From: an uncultured Mycobacterium sp.
GTDB taxonomy: Bacteria; Actinomycetota; Actinomycetes; Mycobacteriales; Mycobacteriaceae
Reading direction: 5' to 3'
NCBI GenBank assembly: GCA_900078375.1
Contig: FLQS01000029.1
Span: forward strand, 1-64,000
Length of the DNA stretch: 64,000 nucleotides
Shown in pieces: positions 19,303 through 27,150 of this stretch. The position numbers and the translations under genes were made by a program. The notes beneath the pieces were generated by a model. It ran no database searches, was not told the origin of the DNA, and was given only the letters and a program-made list of their open reading frames with translations. Position 1 is the first letter of the stretch. Every line of letters begins with the position of its first letter.

Positions 19303-19938
19303 ATGACCGATATCGACACCGAGGCGCCCCAGCGCGAGGAGTCCGACGCGGAGTTGACGGCGCGCTTCGAGCGCGATGCCATCCCGCTGCTGGATCAGCT
19401 CTACGGCGGTGCACTACGTATGACGCGCAATCCGGCCGACGCCGAAGACCTGCTGCAGGAAACCATGGTCAAGGCCTACGCCGGCTTCCGGTCCTTCCGC
19501 GAGGGGACCAACCTCAAGGCGTGGCTGTACCGGATTCTGACGAACACCTACATCAACAGTTACCGCAAGAAACAGCGCCAACCGGCTGAATATCCCACCG
19601 AGGAGATCACCGACTGGCAGTTGGCGGCCAACGCCGAGCACACCTCAAGGGGATTGCGCTCGGCCGAGGTCGAAGCACTCGAACTGCTGCCCGACACCGA
19701 GATCAAGGAAGCTCTGCAGGCATTGCCGGAGGAGTTTCGGATGGCGGTGTACTACGCCGACGTCGAGGGCTTCCCGTACAAGGAGATCGCCGAAATCATG
19801 GATACCCCGATCGGGACGGTGATGTCCCGGCTGCACCGAGGCAGGCGCCAGCTGCGCGCTCTGCTGGCCGACGTCGCCAAGGAACGCGGATTCAACCGCG
19901 GCCAGACGGAGGACACGCCGGAGGAGGTTGTCTCATGA
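19303..19938 (+). CDS. sigH: ECF RNA polymerase sigma factor SigH
   Basis: A stress sigma factor for thiol-oxidative and heat stress. Region 2 (ELTARFERDAIPLLDQ, then DLLQETMVKAYAGFRSF) and region 4 (FRMAVYYADVEGFPYKEI, then GTVMSRLHRGRRQL) are intact. The ATG at 19303 gives 211 residues and matches the usual N-terminus. GTG at 19186, with a strong ribosome site, would give a 250-residue form with a 39-residue extension. The last bases overlap the rshA start (ATGA), so sigma and anti-sigma are made together. Regulon members in relatives include thioredoxins and chaperones. Confidence 0.95.
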   Translation: MTDIDTEAPQREESDAELTARFERDAIPLLDQLYGGALRMTRNPADAEDLLQETMVKAYAGFRSFREGTNLKAWLYRILTNTYINSYRKKQRQPAEYPTEEITDWQLAANAEHTSRGLRSAEVEALELLPDTEIKEALQALPEEFRMAVYYADVEGFPYKEIAEIMDTPIGTVMSRLHRGRRQLRALLADVAKERGFNRGQTEDTPEEVVS

Positions 19939-20246
19939 GCGACGAGAACGTATCCAACGACGAGGACTGGCGCCCGCCGGTCGGGCCGGTGGACCCGGCT
20001 CATCCCGAGTGCGCTGCGGTGATCGCGGAGGTGTGGACGCTGCTCGACGGTGAATGCACGGCCGAGACGAAAGAACGGCTGCGTCATCACCTCCAGGAGT
20101 GCCCGACGTGCCTGCAGCACTACGGGGTGGAGGAGCGCATCAAGAAGCTGGTCGCGTCCAGGTGCAGCGGGGAGACCGCTCCTAGGCACCTGTTGGAGCG
20201 GGTGCGCCTGCAGATCAGCCAAACCACCATCATCCGGCGCGGATAG
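19935..20246 (+). CDS. rshA: Zinc anti-sigma factor RshA
   Basis: A 103-residue ZAS-domain anti-sigma factor for SigH. The zinc motif HxxxCxxC is HLQECPTC near residues 51-58, with a further upstream Cys/His set in AHPECAAV. In relatives, oxidation of these cysteines releases SigH. Translation is coupled to sigH by a 4-nt overlap. It is followed by a bidirectional terminator shared with bL37. Confidence 0.95.
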   Translation: MSDENVSNDEDWRPPVGPVDPAHPECAAVIAEVWTLLDGECTAETKERLRHHLQECPTCLQHYGVEERIKKLVASRCSGETAPRHLLERVRLQISQTTIIRRG

Positions 20247-20258
20247 CGCGTCACAACA

Positions 20259-20286
20259 AAAGAGCCCGGCATCTGCCGGGCTCTTT
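20259..20286. terminator. Bidirectional intrinsic terminator, rshA/bL37
   Basis: A 12-bp perfect stem, AAAGAGCCCGGC (20259-20270) with GCCGGGCTCTTT (20275-20286), has a 4-nt loop. It lies between convergent rshA and the bL37 gene and has A/T-rich ends on both sides. Confidence 0.8.
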
Positions 20287-20290
20287 GTTA

Positions 20291-20365
20291 TCAGGCGTTA
20301 GGTCGCCTGCCGTGGTTGGCTTTGCTGTGCTTGCGGTCACGCTTCTTACGACCACGCTTGGCCAT
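20291..20365 (-). CDS. Ribosomal protein bL37 (24 residues)
   Basis: A 24-residue, very basic protein starting MAKRGRKKRDRKHSK and ending RRPNA. It matches the small actinobacterial 50S protein bL37 seen in mycobacterial ribosome structures. The start ATG at 20365 has GGAGG 6 nt upstream. It would be missed by length filters. The terminator at 20259-20286 ends its transcript. Confidence 0.9.
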   Translation of the reverse strand: MAKRGRKKRDRKHSKANHGRRPNA

Positions 20366-20493
20366 GATGTACCTCCATATGATTTGACGCTGCATACAGT
20401 GTCTCACGGCCCCATCGAACCTCTGACCACCCGGTGTTGTGGTTCGATAGAGCCGCACCAAGAGTTTGAGCAGCACCAAGAGTGAGGGTGAAG

Positions 20494-20709
20494 ATGGCCG
20501 AGGATGTTCGCGCCGAGATCGTGGCCAGTGTGCTCGAGGTCGTGGTCAGCAAGGGAGACCAGATCGGCGCGGGCGACACCCTGGTGCTTCTGGAGTCGAT
20601 GAAGATGGAGATCCCGGTGCTGGCCGAAGTCGGCGGCACCATCACCGAGGTCAGCGTGTCAGTGGGTGACGTCATCCAGGCCGGCGACCTCATTGCCGTG
20701 ATCGACTAA
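20494..20709 (+). CDS. Biotinylated carrier protein TB7.3
   Basis: A 71-residue biotinyl domain beginning MAEDVRAEIVASVLEVVV. The biotin lysine lies in ESMKMEIP. Its partner carboxylase is not encoded nearby. The ATG at 20494 matches the family N-terminus; GTG at 20491 or 20482 would add a few residues. It precedes pdtaS by 5 nt, so the two probably form one transcript. Confidence 0.93.
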   Translation: MAEDVRAEIVASVLEVVVSKGDQIGAGDTLVLLESMKMEIPVLAEVGGTITEVSVSVGDVIQAGDLIAVID

Positions 20710-20714
20710 CTCCC

Positions 20715-22211
20715 GTGTCCACCCTCGGTGACCTGCTCGCCGAGCACACGATGCTGCCGGGCAGTGCGGTGGACCACCTGCATGCGGTGGTCGGCGAATG
20801 GCAGCTGCTGGCGGACCTTTCGTTCGCCGACTACCTGATGTGGGTGCGCCGCGACGACGGCGCGCTGGTTTGCGTGGCGCAGTGCCGGCCCAACACCGCA
20901 CCGACCGTCCTGCTCAAGGACGCCGTCGGCACCGTCGTCGCAGAGGGCGAACTGCCCCTGGTGACCTCGGCGTTCACCTCGGGTGCGATCGGCCGCGGTG
21001 ACAGCGATCCGAAGCTGCCGGAACCCAGCGTCGATCTCGAGGCCGTCCCGGTCCGATACAGCAACCACGTGGTGGCCGTCCTGACGCACCAGACCGCGCT
21101 GGCTGAGCGGCGCACGTCCTCGCCACTGGAGCGGGCCTACCTGGACTGTGCGGGCAACCTGCTGCACATGCTGTCGGAAGGCACGTTCCCCAACGTCGGC
21201 GATCTGGCACTGTCCCGGTCGAGTCCGCGGGTCGGTGACGGTTTCATCCGCCTCGACGTCGACGGTCTCGTCGCCTATGCCAGCCCCAACGCATTGTCGG
21301 CCTACCACCGCATGGGGCTGGCCGCCGAGCTGGCGGGCCACAACCTGGTGGCCATCACCCGTCCGCTGATCTCCGACCCGTTCGAAGCTCTGGAACTGGC
21401 CGAGCATGTGCGTGACTCGCTGGCCGGTGGGTCGAGCATGCGGCTGGAGGTCGACGCCGGCGGTGCCGCGGTACTGATGCGCACACTGCCCCTGGTGGTC
21501 CACGGCGCCGCTGCCGGGGCGGCGGTACTCATCCGGGACGTCACGGAGGTCAAACGCCGCGACAGGGCGCTGCTGTCCAAGGACGCGACCATCCGCGAGA
21601 TCCACCACCGGGTCAAGAACAACCTCCAGACCGTCGCCGCGCTGCTGCGCCTTCAGTCTCGCCGCACCAGCAACGAAGAGGCCCGCGAGGCGTTGATGGA
21701 GTCGGTGCGCCGGGTGGCCTCGATCGCCCAGGTGCACGAGGCGTTGTCGATGTCGGTGGACGAGGAGGTCAATCTCGACGAGGTGATCGACCGGATCCTG
21801 CCGATCATGAACGATGTGGCCCGCGTCGATACGCCCATCCGTATCAACCGGGACGGCGCGCTGGGTGTGCTGGACGCCGATCGGGCCACCGCCTTGGTGA
21901 TGGTGGTGACCGAGCTGGTTCAGAACGCCATCGAGCACGCCTTCGAGTCGTCGGCCAAACAGGGCTGCGTCACGATCAGGGCCGAGCGTTCTGCGCGGTG
22001 GCTCGACGTCGTCGTGCATGACGACGGGCGCGGGCTGCCCGACGGCTTCAGCCTGGAGAAGTCCGACCGGCTGGGCCTGCAGATCGTGCGGACTCTGGTC
22101 ACCGCGGAGCTCGACGGCTCGCTCGGAATGCACGACGTTCCCGGCGGCGGGACCGATGTCGTGTTACGTGTGCCACTTGGGCGACGTACGAGCGCGCGAG
22201 TTCCGCAATAG
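20715..22211 (+). CDS. pdtaS: Two-component sensor kinase PdtaS
   Basis: A 498-residue cytosolic HWE/HisKA_2-type sensor kinase. An N-terminal GAF-like domain (about 1-150) and a PAS domain (about 170-290) precede the dimerisation/phosphorylation helix IREIHHRVKNNLQTVAALLR (histidines near 297-298) and the ATPase domain (VVTELVQNAIEHAFE, DDGRGLPDGF). It phosphorylates the RNA-binding antiterminator PdtaR, encoded elsewhere, and in M. tuberculosis is reported to sense copper and nitric oxide. GTG start at 20715. A terminator follows at 22245-22277. Confidence 0.95.
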   Translation: MSTLGDLLAEHTMLPGSAVDHLHAVVGEWQLLADLSFADYLMWVRRDDGALVCVAQCRPNTAPTVLLKDAVGTVVAEGELPLVTSAFTSGAIGRGDSDPKLPEPSVDLEAVPVRYSNHVVAVLTHQTALAERRTSSPLERAYLDCAGNLLHMLSEGTFPNVGDLALSRSSPRVGDGFIRLDVDGLVAYASPNALSAYHRMGLAAELAGHNLVAITRPLISDPFEALELAEHVRDSLAGGSSMRLEVDAGGAAVLMRTLPLVVHGAAAGAAVLIRDVTEVKRRDRALLSKDATIREIHHRVKNNLQTVAALLRLQSRRTSNEEAREALMESVRRVASIAQVHEALSMSVDEEVNLDEVIDRILPIMNDVARVDTPIRINRDGALGVLDADRATALVMVVTELVQNAIEHAFESSAKQGCVTIRAERSARWLDVVVHDDGRGLPDGFSLEKSDRLGLQIVRTLVTAELDGSLGMHDVPGGGTDVVLRVPLGRRTSARVPQ

Positions 22212-22244
22212 CAAATGTGACGGACACGACATTCAAAAACAAAA

Positions 22245-22277
22245 ATCGCGGCCCCTGGCATTTGCCGGGGCCGCGAT
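22245..22277. terminator. Bidirectional intrinsic terminator, pdtaS/whiB1
   Basis: An 11-bp stem ATCGCGGCCCC (22245-22255) with GGGGCCGCGAT (22267-22277) carries an inner GGCA/TGCC extension. It has an A-rich 5' side and TCTT 3' side and lies between convergent pdtaS and whiB1. Confidence 0.75.
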
Positions 22278-22298
22278 CTTACGAACTGTGAAAGGGAG

Positions 22299-22553
22299 TT
22301 AGACGGTGGTGCGTGCCCGGGTGCGAGCGTTGCGGCGCTTGAGCGCGCGGCGCTCGTCCTCGCTCATGCCGCCCCAGACGCCGGCATCCTGGCCGGAGTC
22401 CAAAGCCCAGGTCAGGCACTCCGTGGTCACCGGACACCGGTTGCAGACGATCTTCGCGTCAGCGATCTGGGCGAGCGCCGGACCGCTGTTCCCGACCGGG
22501 AAGAACAGTTCCGGATCTTCGTCCCGACAGACCGCGTTGTGGCGCCAATCCAT
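22299..22553 (-). CDS. whiB1: Iron-sulfur transcription regulator WhiB1
   Basis: An 84-residue Wbl protein. The four [4Fe-4S] cysteines are at residues 9, 37, 40 and 46. The GVWGG turn and the basic C-terminal RRNARTRAR follow. WhiB1 binds the SigA C-terminal region and is disabled by nitric oxide; it is essential in M. tuberculosis. The AAGGAG ribosome site lies 9 nt before the ATG. Regulation by the cAMP receptor protein is suggested by the site at 22694-22709. Confidence 0.97.
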   Translation of the reverse strand: MDWRHNAVCRDEDPELFFPVGNSGPALAQIADAKIVCNRCPVTTECLTWALDSGQDAGVWGGMSEDERRALKRRNARTRARTTV

Positions 22554-22575
22554 TTGTCGCTACTCCTTACTAAGT

Positions 22576-22600
22576 GCGCGACGAAGCGCGCTCGTTTTTT
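22576..22600 (+). terminator. Plus-strand hairpin with U-tract, antisense to the whiB1 5' UTR
   Basis: GCGCG (22576-22580), loop ACGAAG, CGCGC (22587-22591), then six T at 22595-22600. Read on the plus strand this is an intrinsic terminator; on the minus strand it is a 5' UTR hairpin preceded by A6, just upstream of the whiB1 ribosome site. Confidence 0.5.
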
Positions 22601-22693
22601 CTTCGGCTGTTAACGCGTGCACACAAATGTTTCTGTGCTGTTGCATCCGATCGTTTCACAGCCTCGACGGATGTCAATAGGACTCAGTTAACA

Positions 22694-22709
22694 CGTGGGC
22701 AATCTCACT
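22694..22709 (-). promoter_or_regulatory. CRP (Rv3676-type) site upstream of whiB1
   Basis: On the minus strand the site reads AGTGAGATTGCCCACG, close to the CRP1 site described for the M. tuberculosis whiB1 promoter and to the TGTGA-N6-TCACA consensus. It lies about 140 bp before the whiB1 start codon. Confidence 0.65.
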
Positions 22710-22790
22710 GCGGGGGTGGGTCAACAAACCCTCTACCCGTTTGTACTACACTCAACTCACCTGCGCCCTCAAGCAGCTCGCGTGAAGTTA

Positions 22791-23798
22791 TTACCGCTGG
22801 TCAGAGGGCATGGTTATCGGCGGAGCGACAACGCTCAACACCCCTGGAACCGACCGGAACGTCATTTCTTCGCGCAGCCCGAGGAAATCTCCGTCGATCT
22901 GGCTGGCGACCGGTTCGGAGCTGGTGATCCGCACCCAGGCCACGTCGTCGTCCCGGATCAGGTGCTTGGCCTTGATGTTGTGTTTCTGGGACACCATGCG
23001 TCGCACCAGCATCAGGTTTTTCCAGACGTTCATGCTGGTCACGGCGAAAACGCCCAGGCCGGTCTCGAACGTGGTGTCCGGGTTGGTCCACACCGGCGTG
23101 GTGTTGGCGTACGTCCACGGGCTCGAGTTGGAGATGAACGCGAAATAGACGCCGGTCAGCGGTGCCCGGCCGGGGAGTTCCAGGGTCAACAGCGGTTCTT
23201 TGCGGGCGCTGGACAGCATCTCCCGCACCGCCACCCGGATGTAGCGGCCGGCAGTTACCTTGCGGCCCTTGGCCCGCTGTGCTTCCACCGCCGCCACGAC
23301 ATCGCCGTCCACGCCCATGCCCGCGGTGAACACCGCCCAGCGCTCGCCGCAGTCCATCAGCCCGATCCGCCGCCACGATGCGCCGTTGCGGCGCGCGCTG
23401 AGCAGGTCGACCAGCTGGTTGGTGGCCGCGATCGGGTCCGGGCTGATGCCCAGCGCCCGGGCGAAGACGTTGGCCGACCCGCCGGGCACCACCGCCACCG
23501 CAGGCATGGTGTCCGGCAGCGGATCCTGCTCGGTCCCGGGTCGTTGCGCTCCTGCCCACCGGCCTGGCCTACCCATCAGCCCGTTGACCACCTCGTTCAC
23601 CGTGCCGTCGCCGCCGTGGACGATGATCACGTCGATGCCGTCGCGCTTGGCTGCCTCGGCGATCTCAATCGCGTGGCCACGGTGGTCGGTGTGCACGACG
23701 TCGAGCTCCACACGACTCTCCAGCGCATGGGCGAGCAGATCACGGCCGGCTGCCGTGGTGGAGGTGGCGTTCGGGTTGACGATCAGGACGGCACGCAC
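22791..23798 (-). CDS. Diacylglycerol kinase-family lipid kinase
   Basis: A 335-residue DAGK-catalytic-domain protein. The N-terminal IVNPNAT and the nucleotide motif VHGGDGTVNEVVNGL (about residues 60-75), then VVPGGSANVFARALGI, are typical. The substrate could be diacylglycerol or another lipid diol. The GTG start at 23798 has a TAGGCT -10 element 8 nt upstream and no ribosome site, so it is probably leaderless. whiB1 lies downstream on the same strand after 237 nt. Confidence 0.88.
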   Translation of the reverse strand: MRAVLIVNPNATSTTAAGRDLLAHALESRVELDVVHTDHRGHAIEIAEAAKRDGIDVIIVHGGDGTVNEVVNGLMGRPGRWAGAQRPGTEQDPLPDTMPAVAVVPGGSANVFARALGISPDPIAATNQLVDLLSARRNGASWRRIGLMDCGERWAVFTAGMGVDGDVVAAVEAQRAKGRKVTAGRYIRVAVREMLSSARKEPLLTLELPGRAPLTGVYFAFISNSSPWTYANTTPVWTNPDTTFETGLGVFAVTSMNVWKNLMLVRRMVSQKHNIKAKHLIRDDDVAWVRITSSEPVASQIDGDFLGLREEMTFRSVPGVLSVVAPPITMPSDQR

Positions 23799-23806
23799 GA
23801 GCCATG

Positions 23807-23812
23807 AGCCTA
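23807..23812 (-). promoter_or_regulatory. Leaderless promoter of the lipid kinase gene (-10 TAGGCT)
   Basis: TAGGCT on the minus strand lies 8 nt before the GTG at 23798, so the transcript should begin at or next to the start codon. Confidence 0.5.
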
Positions 23813-23889
23813 ATCGTGTGTTGGATCGGAATTCGAAGTGTTTGCCTGCTCATCACCAAGGGGTCAGCTGCCGGTGGCATGCTCGCGGC

Positions 23890-24363
23890 GTGATTGTGGG
23901 GTCGGAGCCGGGTTCGGCCAGTACGGTCGGCTGGTTTCACCGGGCCTGTGAGGCCGTCGTCGGGCGTCTGCCATTCGGACTGAATTCCGTTGTGGCACCG
24001 ACTTTTTTGGGCTTCGTGGTGATCAACTCCGGCACCTTCGCGCTGGATTTGGTGGTGCTCACGCTGCTGCACGGGGTGTTGCATACGCCGTTCGGGCTCG
24101 CGGTGACGGTGGCCTACGCATGTGCCTTCGCCGCGAGCTACGTCCTCAATCGGGTGGTGAACTTCCAGTCGCACGGTGCGGTCGGGCCGCAGGTGGCCGT
24201 CTACGTGGTCGTGGTCGTGATCAACTACGTGGCATTCATCCTCGGCGTCTCCAGCGCGCTGCGCGCTCTCGGTGTCGAGTACCACCTGGCCCGGATAGCG
24301 GCAGGCGCCTGCGAGGGCATCTACATGTACTGCGCTATGCGGTGGGTGGTGTTCCGGCGCTGA
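23890..24363 (+). CDS. GtrA-family membrane protein
   Basis: A 157-residue protein with four hydrophobic segments: FLGFVVINSGTFALDLVV, PFGLAVTVAYACAFAASYV, a Val-rich segment (VAVYVVVVVINYVAFILGV) and a C-terminal one. GtrA-like proteins are thought to flip or position polyprenyl-linked sugars. The central LNRVVNFQS is typical of the family. GTG at 23890 is the nearest start that keeps the N-terminal cytosolic stretch short. It diverges from the lipid kinase gene. Confidence 0.82.
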   Translation: MIVGSEPGSASTVGWFHRACEAVVGRLPFGLNSVVAPTFLGFVVINSGTFALDLVVLTLLHGVLHTPFGLAVTVAYACAFAASYVLNRVVNFQSHGAVGPQVAVYVVVVVINYVAFILGVSSALRALGVEYHLARIAAGACEGIYMYCAMRWVVFRR

Positions 24364-24485
24364 GTCGGGGGGCGGGCGAGACGACGACGCGAAGCGGCGC
24401 ACGCAGGCGGAGCTCGAGCGGTTTCGCCCCGCTCGACCGGAACCGGCCCATCGGCCGCGGCCGGAATAAGCACAGTGCAACGGGT

Positions 24486-24491
24486 TACCTT
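24486..24491 (+). promoter_or_regulatory. Leaderless promoter (-10 TACCTT)
   Basis: TACCTT lies 6 nt before the GTG at 24498, a leaderless arrangement. Confidence 0.45.
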
Positions 24492-24497
24492 ACGGGG

Positions 24498-24887
24498 GTG
24501 ACCCAACCTGCTATCCCGCCCGTGGTTCGCTACGCCGGTTTCGTGGCGGCCGCCGAAGGTGTCGTCGCAATCGTCGTGGCCGTGGTACTGGTCGTGCGCG
24601 CGGTCTCCGGCGCCGACCAACACATCGTCAACGGGTACGGCACGGCCGGCTGGTTCGCCGTCATGGGCGCTGCCGTGGCGGCGGCCGGCTGGGCGCTGAT
24701 CACCGGGCGGCGGTGGGGCCGGGGAATCGCGATATTCGCCAACCTGCTGCTGCTGCCGGTGGCCTGGTACATCGTTGCCGCACACCAGCCCATCTACGCG
24801 GTCGCGCTTGGCGGGGTGGCCATCGCGGTGCTCGCGCTGTTGTTCAGCCCGCCGGCGCTGCGCTGGGCGTCCGGGGTCGAGGACTAA
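24498..24887 (+). CDS. Small four-helix membrane protein (Rv3217c-like)
   Basis: A 129-residue integral membrane protein. Four hydrophobic stretches are visible: YAGFVAAAEGVVAIVVAVVL, FAVMGAAVAAAGWALI, IFANLLLLPVAWYIV, and GGVAIAVLALLF. It has no recognised catalytic motif; its function is unknown. GTG at 24498 was chosen for the leaderless promoter just before it. Its stop overlaps the convergent GNAT gene by 4 nt. Confidence 0.75.
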   Translation: MTQPAIPPVVRYAGFVAAAEGVVAIVVAVVLVVRAVSGADQHIVNGYGTAGWFAVMGAAVAAAGWALITGRRWGRGIAIFANLLLLPVAWYIVAAHQPIYAVALGGVAIAVLALLFSPPALRWASGVED

Positions 24888-25369
24888 ACCGCTGCTTCCC
24901 TGGCCAGCGCGTCGAGCTCCTGGCCGCTCACCCGGTAGTTGATCCATTCCGACATCTGCTTGCCGCCGACGGCGTCGTACAACGCAATCGCGTTGACGTT
25001 CCAGTCCAGCACTTCCCATGCCAGGCGTGTGTAGCCGTTGTCAACGCATTCCTTGGCCAGGGTCGCCAGTAGCACACGGGCCAGCCCGCGCCGGCGGAAC
25101 TTATCGCGAACGAACAAGTCTTCCAAGTAGATTCCGGCAACGCCGTCCCAGGTGGAAAAAGTGCGGAACCACAGGGCCACCGCCGCGGCCTCGCCGTCGA
25201 CCTCGGCGATATGGCAGAACCCGACCGGATTGTCGGCGAAAAGTGCCTCGGTGATCTGACTTTCGGTCACCGTGCACTGATCGAGCGCGTGCTCGAACTC
25301 CGCGAGCTCGCGGATCATCGCGACGATCGCGGCCTCGTCCCCGGGACGGGCCAGACGGATCTCGGTCAT
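24884..25369 (-). CDS. GNAT-family acetyltransferase (diamine acetyltransferase-like)
   Basis: A 161-residue GNAT protein. The acetyl-CoA motif is EDLFVRDKFRRRGLARVLL, and the C-terminal WEVLDWNVNAIALYDAVGGK resembles spermidine/diamine N-acetyltransferases. The true substrate is unknown. The start ATG overlaps the entC stop (ATGA), so it is translationally coupled to entC. Confidence 0.9.
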   Translation of the reverse strand: MTEIRLARPGDEAAIVAMIRELAEFEHALDQCTVTESQITEALFADNPVGFCHIAEVDGEAAAVALWFRTFSTWDGVAGIYLEDLFVRDKFRRRGLARVLLATLAKECVDNGYTRLAWEVLDWNVNAIALYDAVGGKQMSEWINYRVSGQELDALAREAAV

Positions 25370-26463
25370 TGCTGTACCCCCAGTGCCGACAGGATGGTCC
25401 TGAATTTCGTTGTGGTTTCCGCGACTTCGTCGTCGGGATCGGATTCAGCGACAATACCGCCACCGGCTTGAGCGAGTGCCCGCCGTCGGTCGTCGGACAG
25501 TTGTGCGCCGCGGATCGCCACCACCCAGCGGCCGTCACCGCGCGCATCGCACCACCCCACCGCGCCGGCATAGAAGCCGCGGTCGCCTTCCAGTTGTGCG
25601 ATCAGGTCGACCGCGTCCTGCGTGGGCACGCCGCCCACCGCCGGGGTGGGATGCAGCGCCAGCGCCAAATCGATTGCGGTGATGGAGGTGTCGCGCAGCC
25701 GGCCGCGGATCGGAGTAGACAAGTGCCACAGCGCGGCGGTATGGCTCAGCTGCGGTTGGCCGGCCACGTCGAGGTCGGCGCACAGCGGCTCGAGTGCGGC
25801 GCGCATGGTGTCGACGACCAGCTGGTGCTCATGACGGTTCTTGCCCGACTCGGCCAGCGCGGCACCGTTGGCGGCGTCGGTCGCCGGGTCGGCCGACCGC
25901 GGCGCCGACCCGGCGAACGGCTGGCAGGTCACCAGCTCCCCGGAACGGGCGACCAGCAACTCGGGGCTGGCGCCCACCAACGCGGTACCGGTGTAGCCGC
26001 CGCCGGCCGGGGACAGGTCGGCCAGGTACGCGGTGGCCTCGGCGTCGTCGGCCACCAGTCGGCGCAGGATTGCCCGCTCGTCCAACGGGCCGTCGGCGAC
26101 CAGGCTCAGCGCGCGCGCCAAAACCACCTTCTGCAAAGCACTTTCGGGTTTGGTGAGGCAATCGAGCGCGGTCCTGATACGGGCACGGTGTTCGTCGGGC
26201 GAGGGGAGGGTCGCGGCGATCCGAACCGCAGGCAGTGCCGCCGTCGTCCACACCGGCAGCGCGTCGGTGAACGTCACCGACGTCGGTGACAGCAGCGCCG
26301 CTTTGCCCCTGATGTCGAACGGAAGTGCGCCGACCACCACGTCGGCGGACCCGGCGGCCAACGCGGCCGCCGCTGCCGCGGCGTCGTCGTACCCCGTCTG
26401 GATCCCCTCGGCGACGACCGTTCCGGCGGGCCCGCTCAGCACAAAGGACGGCTGCGCCATCAC
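25366..26463 (-). CDS. entC: Isochorismate synthase
   Basis: A 365-residue chorismate-utilising enzyme. It shows VVLARALSL, the GGYTGTALVGASPELLV stretch, the Lys/Glu core NRHEHQLVVD, the STPIRG motif, LHPTPAVGGVPT and RGFYAGAVGWCD. It converts chorismate to isochorismate for menaquinone or siderophore precursors; which one is not shown here. The start is GTG at 26463 or ATG at 26460; both overlap the gpm2 stop. It forms an operon with gpm2 and the GNAT gene. Confidence 0.92.
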   Translation of the reverse strand: MMAQPSFVLSGPAGTVVAEGIQTGYDDAAAAAAALAAGSADVVVGALPFDIRGKAALLSPTSVTFTDALPVWTTAALPAVRIAATLPSPDEHRARIRTALDCLTKPESALQKVVLARALSLVADGPLDERAILRRLVADDAEATAYLADLSPAGGGYTGTALVGASPELLVARSGELVTCQPFAGSAPRSADPATDAANGAALAESGKNRHEHQLVVDTMRAALEPLCADLDVAGQPQLSHTAALWHLSTPIRGRLRDTSITAIDLALALHPTPAVGGVPTQDAVDLIAQLEGDRGFYAGAVGWCDARGDGRWVVAIRGAQLSDDRRRALAQAGGGIVAESDPDDEVAETTTKFRTILSALGVQQ

Positions 26464-27071
26464 GTCCCGGTGACCGGCTCGCGGTGGCTGGTCAGGCCCA
26501 GCGCCGAGAGCTGCCGCAATCCGTACTCGAAACCGCCCACCGCGACCGAGGCCGGGCCGAACCCGTAGCGCGCGCCCTCACGCAGCGGCTGCTCGACCCA
26601 GCGGGTGGCCACCGAGCGAGAGAAATGGCCGTGACCGACGAACACCACATCGCGGTCGACCATGTTGTCCAGGGCGTAGGACACCGCCTGGTCGGCGCGC
26701 ATGCTGACCTGGTCGACGCTCTCGCCGCCGGGGCAGCCGTAGGTCCACAGCAGCCAACCGGGGGTATCGGTGCGGATCTGGCGGGTGGTCAGGCCCTCGT
26801 AGTCGCCGTAGTTCCACTCCACCAGCAGCGGGGACACCTCGTCGACGGTCAGCCCGGCCAGCTCGGCGGTGGCCAGCGCGCGCTTGCGCGGGCTGCTGAT
26901 CACCAGCGGGGTGTCCAGGCCGAGGTGGGCGAGCGTCAGAGCGGCAAGTTTGGCCTGCTCGCGCCCGTACTCGGTGAGGTCGAGGTCGGTGGTACTGGTG
27001 TGCTGGCCGCTCTTGGACCATTCGGTTTCGCCGTGCCGAAGCAGGACCAACCGGTGCGTTCCGACGCTCAC
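26460..27071 (-). CDS. gpm2: Histidine-phosphatase-superfamily protein (Gpm2-like)
   Basis: A 203-residue protein with the RHG motif LVLLRHGETEW near residues 8-18 and the second catalytic His in VFVGHGHFSRSV. Homologues annotated as phosphoglycerate mutase 2 act as broad acid phosphatases. GTG at 27071 gives MSVGTHRLVLLRHG, equal in length to the M. tuberculosis protein. It is the first gene of the gpm2-entC-GNAT operon and diverges from parA. Confidence 0.92.
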   Translation of the reverse strand: MSVGTHRLVLLRHGETEWSKSGQHTSTTDLDLTEYGREQAKLAALTLAHLGLDTPLVISSPRKRALATAELAGLTVDEVSPLLVEWNYGDYEGLTTRQIRTDTPGWLLWTYGCPGGESVDQVSMRADQAVSYALDNMVDRDVVFVGHGHFSRSVATRWVEQPLREGARYGFGPASVAVGGFEYGLRQLSALGLTSHREPVTGT

Positions 27072-27150
27072 ACCCACTGATTCTGCCCGATGACCAGGCG
27101 CGCCGTAGCAGCCGGGACGCATCCGCTCAGAACCTGCAAGGATGGTCTCC

